Of a stretch of 31,190 nucleotides of DNA, positions 7,200 through 15,793 are shown one piece after another. How positions within the stretch are numbered: the stretch's first letter is position 1; each line of letters opens with the position of its first letter. The DNA comes from JBBKXP01 sp038251315 (GTDB lineage: Bacteria; Pseudomonadota; Alphaproteobacteria; Rhodobacterales; Rhodobacteraceae), in NCBI GenBank assembly GCA_038251315.1, contig JBBSBK010000035.1, positions 1-31,190 of the forward strand, in the 5' to 3' direction. A program made the translations under genes and the position numbers. The notes under the pieces were generated by a model, which was not told the origin of the DNA, searched no databases, and worked only from the letters and a program-made list of their open reading frames with translations.

Positions 7200-8537
7200 A
7201 TGCCGACATCGCTATCCCAGAACCTGATGGCGCGGATCGCGGCGCGTGACGCACGGGTCGGCGTGATCGGGCTGGGGTATGTCGGCCTGCCGCTGGCGAT
7301 GGCCTGTGCGCGGGCCGGATTCCAGGTGATGGGCTTTGACATCGACCCCGCCAAGATCACCAAGGTCGCGGCGCGCGAAAGCTATATCGAGGCGGTGCCC
7401 GATGACGTGCTGCGCGCGGAATGCGACGCGGGCCGTTTTGTCGCGACCTGCAATTTCGCCTTGTTGGCCGACTGTGACCTGATCGTGATTTGCGTGCCCA
7501 CGCCCCTGTCGCGCCACCGCGAACCCGATCTGTCGTTCATCGAAAAGACCTCTGCGCAGATCGCGGCAACCCTGCGCCCCGGCCAACTTGTCGTTCTGGA
7601 ATCAACGACCTATCCGGGCACGACGGACGAGGTCGTGCGCCCGATCCTCGAGGCCGGGGGGCTGGTCGCAGGGCAGGATTTCTGGCTTGGCTATTCGCCC
7701 GAACGCGAGGATCCCGGCAACCGCGATTTCCACACCTCGACCATCCCCAAGGTGGTCGGGGCCGACGGGCCCGAAGCGGGGGCCCTGATGGAGGCCTTCT
7801 ATGGCGCGGTGGTGGAGCGGGTGGTGCCAGTGTCGTCAGCCGCGACGGCCGAGGCCGTGAAGCTGACCGAGAACATCTTTCGCGCCGTCAACATTGCGCT
7901 CGTGAACGAACTCAAGGTCGTCTACGAGGCGATGGGCATCGACATCTGGGAGGTAGTGGACGCCGCCCGCACAAAGCCCTTCGGTTTCATGCCGTTCTAT
8001 CCCGGCCCCGGTCTGGGCGGCCACTGCATCCCGATCGATCCGTTCTACCTGACGTGGAAATCGCGCGAATATGACGAGCCGACACGGTTCATCGAACTGG
8101 CGGGTGAAATCAATTCAGGCATGCCGCGCCGGGTGATCCGCCGACTGGCCGAAACGCTGGACCGGCAGGCGGGCAAGGGGCTGAGCCGCTCAAGGGTGCT
8201 GGTGATGGGGCTGGCCTACAAGAAGAACGTGCCTGACATCCGCGAAAGCCCGTCGCTCAAGCTGATCGAACTGATTGAAGAAGCGGGCGGGCAGGCGGAT
8301 TATCACGACCCCCATGTGGCGCAGATCCCCAGAACACGCGAATACGCGCATCTTGCCGGCCGCGCCTCGGCGCCCTGGGCAGAGGAGGCGGTGCGCGGCT
8401 ACGATGCTGTGCTGATATCGACCGATCACGATGCCTTTGACTATGCGGCGTTGGGCCAGTGGGCCGCGCTGATCGTCGATACCCGCAACGCAATGGCACG
8501 GCACGGCATCGTGGCGCCGCATGTCGTCAAGGCATGA
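7200..8537 (+). CDS. Nucleotide-sugar dehydrogenase (UDP-GlcNAc/ManNAc dehydrogenase type)
   Basis: A 445-residue NAD-dependent enzyme oxidising the C6 hydroxyl of a UDP-hexose(amine) to a uronic acid in two steps. The N-terminal Rossmann motif is GVIGLGYVGLP (21-31), with FDID at the end of the second strand for NAD. The central helix carries the catalytic lysine in KLTENIFRAVN (K221), and the active-site cysteine is C276 in PGLGGHCIPIDPFYLTWK. That last motif resembles WbpA/TviB-type UDP-N-acetylhexosamine dehydrogenases more than UDP-glucose dehydrogenases, so a GlcNAcA- or ManNAcA-type product is likely but not proven. The ATG at 7200 is chosen over the upstream open frame because GGAG lies 8 bp before it. 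First gene of the rightward operon; its stop overlaps the next start (ATGA). Confidence 0.9.
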   Translation: MPTSLSQNLMARIAARDARVGVIGLGYVGLPLAMACARAGFQVMGFDIDPAKITKVAARESYIEAVPDDVLRAECDAGRFVATCNFALLADCDLIVICVPTPLSRHREPDLSFIEKTSAQIAATLRPGQLVVLESTTYPGTTDEVVRPILEAGGLVAGQDFWLGYSPEREDPGNRDFHTSTIPKVVGADGPEAGALMEAFYGAVVERVVPVSSAATAEAVKLTENIFRAVNIALVNELKVVYEAMGIDIWEVVDAARTKPFGFMPFYPGPGLGGHCIPIDPFYLTWKSREYDEPTRFIELAGEINSGMPRRVIRRLAETLDRQAGKGLSRSRVLVMGLAYKKNVPDIRESPSLKLIELIEEAGGQADYHDPHVAQIPRTREYAHLAGRASAPWAEEAVRGYDAVLISTDHDAFDYAALGQWAALIVDTRNAMARHGIVAPHVVKA

Positions 8538-9025
8538 GCCGGTTGGACAGTTTCATCCGCCGGCTGACCGCGCAGCGCGATGCCATCAATCACGTCGCCG
8601 ATCTTGCGGACCTGCCGCCAGTGGGTGCCGTGCTTGAGATCGGTCTGGGCAACGGGCGCACATTTTCGCATCTGCGTGAGCGCTTTGCCGGGCGGCGGAT
8701 CGTGGCCTTTGACCGGCTGATGGGGGCACATCAATCCAGCGTGCCGGATGACGGAAACCTCGTTCTGGGCGAAATCGCCGAGACGGCGCGCGGTTTCGTC
8801 GGGCAGGGGGCGGCGCTGGTCCATGCCGATATCGGCACCGGCTATGATGATGCTGACGCGCTGACGCTGCTATGGTTGCCGGGTCTAATGGTCGGGTTGC
8901 TCGCGCCGGGCGGCTTTGCCCTGTCGGGGCTGCCGCTGGCGGCGCAGGGCCTGGAGCCTGTGGCGCTACCTCCAACGGTGCCGGTCGAACGCTATTTCCT
9001 GTACCGGCGGCGCGCTGGCGCATGA
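8534..9025 (+). CDS. Small class I SAM-dependent methyltransferase
   Basis: A 163-residue protein with a compact Rossmann fold. MSRLDSFIRRLTAQRDAI is followed by motif I, LEIGLGNGR (34-42), then IVAFDRL (the acidic SAM-binding strand) and LVHADIGTGYDD. It resembles the short Methyltransf_35-type family of proteobacteria; that family name is from memory. The substrate is unknown, but translational coupling by ATGA overlaps to both the sugar dehydrogenase and the histidine phosphatase argues for a role in the same glycan or glycoconjugate pathway. The start at 8534 is fixed by the overlap with the preceding TGA. Confidence 0.75.
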   Translation: MSRLDSFIRRLTAQRDAINHVADLADLPPVGAVLEIGLGNGRTFSHLRERFAGRRIVAFDRLMGAHQSSVPDDGNLVLGEIAETARGFVGQGAALVHADIGTGYDDADALTLLWLPGLMVGLLAPGGFALSGLPLAAQGLEPVALPPTVPVERYFLYRRRAGA

Positions 9026-9615
9026 TCTATCTGCTGCGGCACGGGCAGACCGAATTCAACGCAGCCGGGCGGTATCAGGGCCGTCTGGATTCGCCGCTGA
9101 CGCCGCGCGGTTTGGCACAGGCGCAGCAGATGGGCGCGGCCCTCGCCGCGCTCGTCGAACCCGCCGGGGTGGTGTTCATGGCCAGCCCGCTCGGCCGCGC
9201 GCTGCGCACAGCCCAGATCGTGGGCGCGTCCTTGGGTCGGTCTGTCACGACAGATCCCCGACTGATCGAGGTTGGTCTGGGCGAGTGGGAGGGGCGGACA
9301 GCGGCAGAGATCGACACAGGTTGGCCGGGCCAGCGCGATGCCTTCCCGCGCAACGAATGGGTTTTTCACGCGCCGGGCGGCGAAAGCTATGACAGCGTCG
9401 CCACGCGCATCGGTGATGTGCTGACCGGGATCGCGGCGGATCCCGAGCGCGTCCGGGTGATCGTCACCCATGCCTTCACGGGTCGCGTCCTGCGCGGGCT
9501 GTTCGCCGGGCTGCCACGGCACCGGGCTGTGCGGCTGGAGATCCCGCAGGACGCGGTCCTGCGTCTGGACGCGGGGGGCAGCATCGTGCGTATCCCTGTC
9601 GCACCGGTGTCGTGA
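9022..9615 (+). CDS. Histidine phosphatase (phosphoglycerate-mutase-like)
   Basis: A 197-residue enzyme of histidine phosphatase clade 1. The phosphate-accepting histidine is H7 in YLLRHGQTEFN, with R6 beside it. SPLGRALRTAQ (55-65) supplies the second phosphate-binding arginine, VGLGEWEG holds the usual acidic residue, and VTHAFTGRVL contributes the second catalytic histidine (H150). The family includes sugar-phosphate and nucleotide-loop phosphatases (CobC/GpmB-like). Here a phosphosugar or lipid-phosphate substrate is plausible from context only. It overlaps the methyltransferase stop by four bases and closes the first coupled block of the operon; a 114-bp gap follows. Confidence 0.85.
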   Translation: MIYLLRHGQTEFNAAGRYQGRLDSPLTPRGLAQAQQMGAALAALVEPAGVVFMASPLGRALRTAQIVGASLGRSVTTDPRLIEVGLGEWEGRTAAEIDTGWPGQRDAFPRNEWVFHAPGGESYDSVATRIGDVLTGIAADPERVRVIVTHAFTGRVLRGLFAGLPRHRAVRLEIPQDAVLRLDAGGSIVRIPVAPVS

Positions 9616-9729
9616 CAAACCGGTAATTTGAACGCCACAGGAATGGAATAGACTTGTTCGCGGCATTGGGTAGTATCCAGCCAACCAAGGCCCGGGCAAG
9701 CCCTGACGCCCATGATCTAGACCAAGTGG

Positions 9730-11652
9730 ATGAATAACCGAATGGTGTCGGGCACAGACCTGCTGCGGATCGAGGGGTTGAATGTCGCTTTTCCCCTCAT
9801 GCGCGGCATCATCCGGGCGATCAACGACGTCTCGTTGCGCATCCTGCCGGGCAAGGTCACGGCTTTGGTCGGGGAAAGCGGTTCCGGCAAATCGGTATTG
9901 GGACAGACGGTCATGGGGTTGCAGAGCCCCTATGCCAAAGTCGGCGGCCGGATATTGTTCACCGATCCGGCCGGTGATGGCGTAGCCGTAGACCTGCTGA
10001 CGCTGCCGCGCGACGGACTGAAGATCCGGGCGATCCGCGGCAAGCGCATCAGCCAGATATTTCAAGAGCCAATGACCTCGTTTTCACCATTGCACACGAT
10101 CGGTGACCAGATTTCCGAGGTGTTGACGATCCACGGTCTTGGCACGCCCGCCTCGCGGTTGACCGATACCGAAGAGATGCTGGCGTTGGTCGGCTTTCGT
10201 GACCCGCGACGCATCTTTCACAAGTATCCGTTCGAGATGTCTGGTGGGATGCGGCAGCGGGCGATGATCGCGATGGCGCTGATCTGCCGCCCGGCCCTGT
10301 TGATCGCGGACGAACCGACGACCGCGCTGGACGTGACGATTCAGGCGCAGATCATGAAGCTGTTGCGCGACCTTCAGGCCGAACTGGGGATGGCGGTGCT
10401 GCTCATCACCCATGATCTGGGCGTGGTTGCGAACATGGCTGACGAGGTCGTCGTCGTCTATCAGGGCCAAGTGATGGAAAGCGGCCCGGTTGAACCGATC
10501 TTTGACAAGCCGGAACACCCGTATCTGAAGGGTCTGATGGCCGCGATCCCACGGTTCGACATGGCGCCGGGCGAGCGTCTGCGCCCGCTGCGCGAGATCC
10601 GGACGGCGGGCGGCGGGGCACTGCATACCTTGGCCGGCACCGTGCGCGCGGCAGTCCCGGCGATGGACCGTTCTGACGTCCTGTTGTCGGTGCGCGGGCT
10701 GCGTAAAACCTTTGCTGGCCGCAAGACCGGCGGCTGGCTGCAAGCGGCCCCCGTCGTGGCACCCGCCGTCGACGATGTCAGTTTTGACATCCGACGCGGC
10801 GAATGCCTTGGCCTTGTCGGGGAAAGCGGCTGCGGCAAAACCACGATCAGCAAGATGCTGATGCGCGCGGTCGCCCCGGATGCAGGCGACGTGATCTATG
10901 ACGACGGCGGCGGACCCATTGACGTGATTAATGCCCGCGGTGCGAAATCGCAACTTTTGCGCCGAAAGATGCAGATGATCTTTCAGGATCCGGTGTCGTC
11001 GCTGTCGCCGCGCATGACGGTGCGCAACATCATCGCCGAACCGCTTGAGATTCATGGTCTGGGGGATAGCGCAACGCGGACCGATGCGGTGCGCAGCTTG
11101 CTGACGGCGGTGGGGCTGGACCATAACGCGCTGCAGCGTTATCCGCACAGCTTTTCCGGCGGGCAGCGGCAGCGCATCGGCATCGCCCGCGCGCTGGCGC
11201 TGCGGCCGGAGCTGGTCGTCTGTGACGAGCCGGTTTCGGCGCTGGATGTATCGGTGCAGGCCCAGGTCCTGAACCTTCTGAAGGATTTGCAGAAGGACAT
11301 GGGGCTGACCTATCTTTTCATTTCGCACAACCTCGCCGTCGTGAATTACATGGCCGACCGCGTTGCCGTGATGTGGGCCGGGCAGATCGTCGAGATGGCG
11401 CCGGTCGCGGTGCTGATGCAGGCGCCGGTGCATCCCTATACGCGGGCGCTGCTGGCTGCGGTGCCCTATCCGGACCTGTCCCGGCCGCTGGATTTCGCGA
11501 CCGCCGCGCTGTCGAGCGATGTGGCCCGCGAAAGCTGGGCCCCGGCATTCCGCATGGGGGCCGGGCACGAACCGATGGCCCCGGCCGATCTTGGAAACGG
11601 ACATTTTGTGCTGGCTCAGCGCAATGTCGATGCAAGGGAACTCGTCCAATGA
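9730..11652 (+). CDS. Fused dual-ATPase of family-5 (oligopeptide-type) ABC importer
   Basis: A 640-residue protein with two complete nucleotide-binding domains (about 11-275 and 316-585), equivalent to DppD plus DppF or YejF. Domain 1 has Walker A GESGSGKS (48-55), signature SGGMR (170-174), Walker B LLIADE (190-195) and switch H228. Domain 2 has GESGCGKT (364-371), SGGQ (476-479), LVVCDE (495-500) and H533. Both ATP sites look competent, in contrast to the exporter-like protein at 20947-23673. Each domain ends with the HPYLKGL / HPYTRALLAAVP segment typical of the Opp/Dpp family. The start is the ATG at 9730, though an ATG four codons later is possible. It is followed by the binding protein and two permeases, all linked by ATGA overlaps. 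Confidence 0.9.
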   Translation: MNNRMVSGTDLLRIEGLNVAFPLMRGIIRAINDVSLRILPGKVTALVGESGSGKSVLGQTVMGLQSPYAKVGGRILFTDPAGDGVAVDLLTLPRDGLKIRAIRGKRISQIFQEPMTSFSPLHTIGDQISEVLTIHGLGTPASRLTDTEEMLALVGFRDPRRIFHKYPFEMSGGMRQRAMIAMALICRPALLIADEPTTALDVTIQAQIMKLLRDLQAELGMAVLLITHDLGVVANMADEVVVVYQGQVMESGPVEPIFDKPEHPYLKGLMAAIPRFDMAPGERLRPLREIRTAGGGALHTLAGTVRAAVPAMDRSDVLLSVRGLRKTFAGRKTGGWLQAAPVVAPAVDDVSFDIRRGECLGLVGESGCGKTTISKMLMRAVAPDAGDVIYDDGGGPIDVINARGAKSQLLRRKMQMIFQDPVSSLSPRMTVRNIIAEPLEIHGLGDSATRTDAVRSLLTAVGLDHNALQRYPHSFSGGQRQRIGIARALALRPELVVCDEPVSALDVSVQAQVLNLLKDLQKDMGLTYLFISHNLAVVNYMADRVAVMWAGQIVEMAPVAVLMQAPVHPYTRALLAAVPYPDLSRPLDFATAALSSDVARESWAPAFRMGAGHEPMAPADLGNGHFVLAQRNVDARELVQ

Positions 11653-13550
11653 TCACCCGCCGCCGAACCATGGCCCTGATGGGGGCTTCGCTTGCGACCG
11701 GCCTTGGTCATGCAGTTCACGCCGATACGGACTATTTCGCAGCACGGGTCGCCAGTGGCGAATTGCCCGACATGGCCGCCCGCTTGCCCGTCAATCCGCG
11801 CGTCGTCAACCTGGCCGCGATGGGGCGCGAACCCGGCCAGTCGGGCGGCACCATCCGCACGCTGATCGGTGGACAGCGCGATATCCGCTACATGCCGATC
11901 AACGGATATGCCCGGCTTGTCGGCTATGACATGGCGCTGAACCTGCAAGCTGACATTCTGGCCAGTTTTGAAGTGGTCGAGGGCCGGATCTATACCCTGC
12001 ATCTGCGCGAAGGCCATCGCTGGTCAGACGGCAACCCGTTCACCGCCGAAGACTTTCGCTTTTTCTGGGAAGACATTGCGACGAACACGGACTTCTACCC
12101 CGATGGGCCGCCGACCGACTATATCGTCGGCGGCAAGCCCCCGACGTTCGAACTGATTGACCCGCTGACGGTCCGCTTTTCATGGGACAGCCCAAGCCCC
12201 GAGTTCCTGCCCAAATTGGCGGCGCCGGTCGGCCTGCGCCTGATGGTCCCGTCGACCTACCTCAAGCCGTTCCATCCCAAATACGGCGACGCGGATGCGA
12301 TTGCAGCGGCAGTGGTGGCGCAGAAGGTCGACGACTGGATCGCCCTGTTGCAAAAGCTGGCCCGGTCCAACCGGCCGGAAAACCCCGATCTGCCGTCGCT
12401 TGAACCCTGGGTGCCGCGCACATCCCCGCCCGCCGAACAGTTCGTGTTCGAACGCAATCCCTACTTCCACCGGGTGGACGAAAACGGCGTGCAGCTTCCC
12501 TATATCGATCGCTACGTGATGAACGTCAGCACGGCCGACCTCATTCCGGCCAAGACAGCGACTGGTGAGAGCGACCTGCAATTTGTCGGACTGGACTTTA
12601 CCGATTTCACCCTTCTCAAGCAGGCCGAAGATATCCATCCGGTGCGGGTGGCGCTGTGGAAGCGGATCCAGGGGTCGCGGGTGGCCCTGATCCCCAACCT
12701 CAACTGCGCCGACGATGGGTGGCGCAGCGTGATGCAGGATGTGCGGGTGCGCCGCGCGATGTCGCTGGCCGTGGACCGCGACGAAATCAACGCAGCGCTG
12801 TTCTACGGCTTGGCCGTGCCCAGTGCGAATACGCTGTTGCCCGAAAGCCCGCTGTTCAAACCGGAGTATGCTGCCGCCTATTCCAGCTACGACCCCGACA
12901 CGGCGAACCGGCTGCTGGACGAGGCCGGGCTGGACAAGCGCGACGCCGCCGGGCTGCGCCTGCTGCCGGACGGGCGGCCCACCAACATCATCGTGGAATC
13001 CTCGGGCGAAAGCACGCTCGAGACGGATGTGCTGGAACTGATCCGCGACCACTTCCGGCGCATCGGCCTTGCGATCTTTCCGCGCAGTTCCGAGCGGGAC
13101 GTCTTTCGCAGCCGGGCGTTGGGTGGCCAGATCGTGATGTCGGTGTTCAACGGGCTCGACAATGCTGTCGCGACGGCCGACATGTCGCCCTCTGAATTGG
13201 CGCCCACCATCGACGATCAGTTGCAGTGGCCGCTGTGGGGCAGCTATTTTCTGTCGAACGGGACGCAAGGCAAGGCGCCCGATCTGCCGCAGGTCCAGCG
13301 GCTGGTGGACCTGTTCTATGCATGGCAAACCAGCGCGTCGACCGAAGCACGCACCGCCATCTGGACCGAGATGCTGGAGATCAACGCCGACCAGATGTAC
13401 ACTATCGGCACGGTCAACGGGTCGTTGCAGCCGGTGGTGGCGGCAAACTGGCTGCGCAACCTGCCCGATGACGGGCTGATCGGCTACGATCCGACCAGTT
13501 ATCTTGGCATTTATCTGCCTGACACCTTCTGGAAGGACGCTGCCTCATGA
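11649..13550 (+). CDS. Extracellular solute-binding protein, family 5
   Basis: A 633-residue periplasmic binding protein of the SBP_bac_5 family, the substrate-capturing part of the importer. The N-terminus MITRRRTMALMGASLATG resembles a twin-arginine signal peptide, with likely cleavage after GHAVHA (about residue 25). The mature part shows the family hallmarks: YTLHLREGHRWSDGNPFTAEDFRFFWED, FVFERNPYFHRVDENG, and VRVRRAMSLAVDRDEINAALFYG. It is longer than DppA/OppA (about 500-540 residues) and resembles the long-form proteins common in Rhizobiales and Rhodobacterales, whose ligands are mostly undetermined. The ATG at 11649 overlaps the ATPase stop (ATGA); the frame is open further upstream, but that part overlaps the ATPase gene. 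Confidence 0.9.
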   Translation: MITRRRTMALMGASLATGLGHAVHADTDYFAARVASGELPDMAARLPVNPRVVNLAAMGREPGQSGGTIRTLIGGQRDIRYMPINGYARLVGYDMALNLQADILASFEVVEGRIYTLHLREGHRWSDGNPFTAEDFRFFWEDIATNTDFYPDGPPTDYIVGGKPPTFELIDPLTVRFSWDSPSPEFLPKLAAPVGLRLMVPSTYLKPFHPKYGDADAIAAAVVAQKVDDWIALLQKLARSNRPENPDLPSLEPWVPRTSPPAEQFVFERNPYFHRVDENGVQLPYIDRYVMNVSTADLIPAKTATGESDLQFVGLDFTDFTLLKQAEDIHPVRVALWKRIQGSRVALIPNLNCADDGWRSVMQDVRVRRAMSLAVDRDEINAALFYGLAVPSANTLLPESPLFKPEYAAAYSSYDPDTANRLLDEAGLDKRDAAGLRLLPDGRPTNIIVESSGESTLETDVLELIRDHFRRIGLAIFPRSSERDVFRSRALGGQIVMSVFNGLDNAVATADMSPSELAPTIDDQLQWPLWGSYFLSNGTQGKAPDLPQVQRLVDLFYAWQTSASTEARTAIWTEMLEINADQMYTIGTVNGSLQPVVAANWLRNLPDDGLIGYDPTSYLGIYLPDTFWKDAAS

Positions 13551-14551
13551 ATTTGTGGCGGTATGTCATTTGGCGCGTGCTGACGATGGTGCCGACCCTT
13601 GTCCTGATTTCGGCGTTGGTATTCGTCATCATCGAACTGCCGCCCGGCGACTATTTCGAAAGCTATCTGGCAGAACTCAAGGCACTTGGCGAGACCGCCG
13701 ATCTGGCCGAGATCGAGCAATTGCGCACCCGCTACCACTTTGATGAGCCGATGCCGGTGCGTTATCTCTATTGGGTCGGCGGCATGCTGCACGGCGACTT
13801 CGGCTATTCCTTTGAATACCGTCTGCCGGTGTCGGACGTCGTGGGGGACCGGCTGTGGCTGACGGTGATGTTGTCCTTCGTCACCATCGTCTTTACGTGG
13901 GTCATCGCCTTTCCGATCGGCATCTATTCGGCGACGCATCAGTATAGCTGGGGCGATTACGGCCTTACCCTTGTCGGGATGATCGGCATTTCGGTGCCGA
14001 ATTTCGTGCTGGCGATCGTGTTGATGTATTTCGCCAACATCTGGTTCGGAACCTCGATCGGCAATCTGATGGATCAGAAATTCCTGGGCCAGCCGATGAG
14101 CTGGGACAAGTTCACGTCGATTCTGGATCATCTGTGGATCCCGGTCATCATCATCGGCTCGGCAGGCACGGCGGGAATGATCCGACGGCTGCGGGCGAAC
14201 CTGCTGGACGAGTTGCGAAAGCAATATGTCGTCACGGCGCGGGCCAAGGGGATGAAGTCGGTGCCACTCTTGTTGAAATACCCGTTGCGGATGTCGCTGA
14301 ACTTCTTTGTATCCGACATCGGCTCGATTCTGCCGTCGATCATTTCGGGGGCCGAGGTCGTGGCCATCGTTCTGTCGCTTGAAACAACCGGGCCGATGCT
14401 GATCAAGGCGTTGCAAAGTCAGGACATGTATCTGGCGGGGTCGTTCCTGATGTTTCTCGCCTTTCTGACCGTGATCGGGATGCTGGTCTCGGACATCGCG
14501 CTTGCCTTCCTTGACCCGCGCATCCGGCTTGGCGGGGACAGCACAAAATGA
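13547..14551 (+). CDS. ABC importer permease, DppB type
   Basis: A 334-residue inner-membrane permease. The N-terminal helix WRYVIWRVLTMVPTLVLISALVFVIIELPPGDY is typical of DppB/OppB proteins, followed by a periplasmic segment with LRTRYHFDEPMPVRYLYWVGG and HGDFGYSF. The core carries further helices and the EAA-loop region RANLLDELRKQYVVTARAKGMK, which docks on the ATPase. The C-terminus ends in DIALAFLDPRIRLGG, also usual for the family. It overlaps the binding-protein stop by four bases and the next permease start by four bases, so its synthesis is coupled to both. Confidence 0.9.
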   Translation: MNLWRYVIWRVLTMVPTLVLISALVFVIIELPPGDYFESYLAELKALGETADLAEIEQLRTRYHFDEPMPVRYLYWVGGMLHGDFGYSFEYRLPVSDVVGDRLWLTVMLSFVTIVFTWVIAFPIGIYSATHQYSWGDYGLTLVGMIGISVPNFVLAIVLMYFANIWFGTSIGNLMDQKFLGQPMSWDKFTSILDHLWIPVIIIGSAGTAGMIRRLRANLLDELRKQYVVTARAKGMKSVPLLLKYPLRMSLNFFVSDIGSILPSIISGAEVVAIVLSLETTGPMLIKALQSQDMYLAGSFLMFLAFLTVIGMLVSDIALAFLDPRIRLGGDSTK

Positions 14552-15723
14552 TTTCGCCGCTGCCCGGTCCCGGTGATCCGATGACGCATTACGTCTCGAC
14601 CGCACCCTTCGATCCCAATTCGATGGCGCAGCACGTCGAGCAGCAAAGTGCCAACATGACCACGTCGCAATGGCGGTTGATGTGGTGGAAGTTCAAGCGG
14701 CACAGGCTTGCCGTGGTATCGCTGGTTTTTCTGATCGTCATGTATGTATCGATCATCATCGCCGAATTGTTGGCCCCCTATGCGCTGGAAAGCCGCAATT
14801 TGAATGCGATCTACGCGCCGCCGCAGCAGGTACACCTGTTCGACGAGGGCCAGTTTGTCGGCCCCTTCGTTTATGGCCGTAACATGACGCTTGATCTCAA
14901 GACGTTGCAGCGGATCTATGTTGACGACCCGGCCGAGGTGAACAAGCTGCGGTTTTTCTGCCGTGGCGACACCTATTTGTTCTGGGGTCTGGTCGCGGCC
15001 GATTGGCATCTGGTCTGTCCAGCCAAGGGCGAAGACCTGTTTCTGCTCGGCACTGACCGGCTGGGGCGCGACGTGCTGTCGCGCATCATCTATGGCGCGC
15101 GGATATCTCTCACCATCGGACTGTTCGGCGTCGCGGTCAGTTTTGTCCTTGGCATCATTGTCGGCGGGTTGGCGGGGTATCATGGCGGCTGGATCGACAT
15201 TGCGCTGACCCGGGTGACCGAAGTTCTCCAATCCATCCCCAGCATTCCGCTTTGGTTGGCGCTGGCAGCAGTGATCCCGATCACCTGGAGTCCGCTTCTG
15301 GTCTATCTCGGGATCACGCTTATTCTGGGGCTGCTCGACTGGACCGGGCTGGCCCGTGCGGTCCGCTCCAAACTCTTTTCGCTGCGCGAAGAAGATTATG
15401 TGACCGCCGCTCAGGTGATGGGTGCAGGAAGCGCACGGATCATCGGGCGTCACCTCATTCCCGGCTTCATGTCGCATCTCATCGCGAGTGCTGCGCTGAC
15501 CGTGCCGGGGATGATCCTCGGCGAAACCGCGCTCAGTTTTCTGGGACTTGGACTGCGTCCGCCCATCACCAGCTGGGGCATCCTTCTGGCTGAGGCCCGC
15601 AGCGTAAACATAATTGCCATCTACCCTTGGCTCCTTTACCCGATCGTTCCGGTCGTTCTCATCATTCTTGCGTTCAACTTTCTGGGTGACGGGTTGCGCG
15701 ATGCAGCAGATCCGTACCAGTAG
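14548..15723 (+). CDS. ABC importer permease, DppC/YejE type
   Basis: A 391-residue permease. A cytoplasmic N-terminus of about 50 residues precedes the first helix (LAVVSLVFLIVMYVSIIIAELLAPY). A long periplasmic insert (about 75-165) follows, containing two cysteines (RFFCRGD and WHLVCPAKG) and leading to LGTDRLGRDVLSRIIYGARISL, the classical DppC start of the transport core. The EAA loop is ALRSKLFSLREEDYVTAAQVMGAG-like, and LSFLGLGLRPPITSWG is diagnostic. The insert and length match the DppC variant paired with long binding proteins. An in-frame ATG at 14581 is an alternative start, but the ATGA overlap favours 14548. It closes the second coupled block; a 70-bp gap precedes the glycosyltransferases. 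Confidence 0.9.
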   Translation: MISPLPGPGDPMTHYVSTAPFDPNSMAQHVEQQSANMTTSQWRLMWWKFKRHRLAVVSLVFLIVMYVSIIIAELLAPYALESRNLNAIYAPPQQVHLFDEGQFVGPFVYGRNMTLDLKTLQRIYVDDPAEVNKLRFFCRGDTYLFWGLVAADWHLVCPAKGEDLFLLGTDRLGRDVLSRIIYGARISLTIGLFGVAVSFVLGIIVGGLAGYHGGWIDIALTRVTEVLQSIPSIPLWLALAAVIPITWSPLLVYLGITLILGLLDWTGLARAVRSKLFSLREEDYVTAAQVMGAGSARIIGRHLIPGFMSHLIASAALTVPGMILGETALSFLGLGLRPPITSWGILLAEARSVNIIAIYPWLLYPIVPVVLIILAFNFLGDGLRDAADPYQ

Positions 15724-15793
15724 GTGGGATGATGCAGGAAGCGCCGTCAGTTAAAATCAGAGCCATCAGGAAAGCTGGCCGAAAGGCAGGAAA

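Noticed and set aside
10084..11649. 521-codon minus-strand open frame opposite the dual ATPase
   Set aside because: His/Arg/Gln-rich shadow of a gene with two complete ABC signatures on the plus strand.
13511..15477. Long minus-strand frames opposite the two permeases
   Set aside because: Composition (charged, His/Arg/Asp-rich) is that of antisense to hydrophobic helices; no motif is present.
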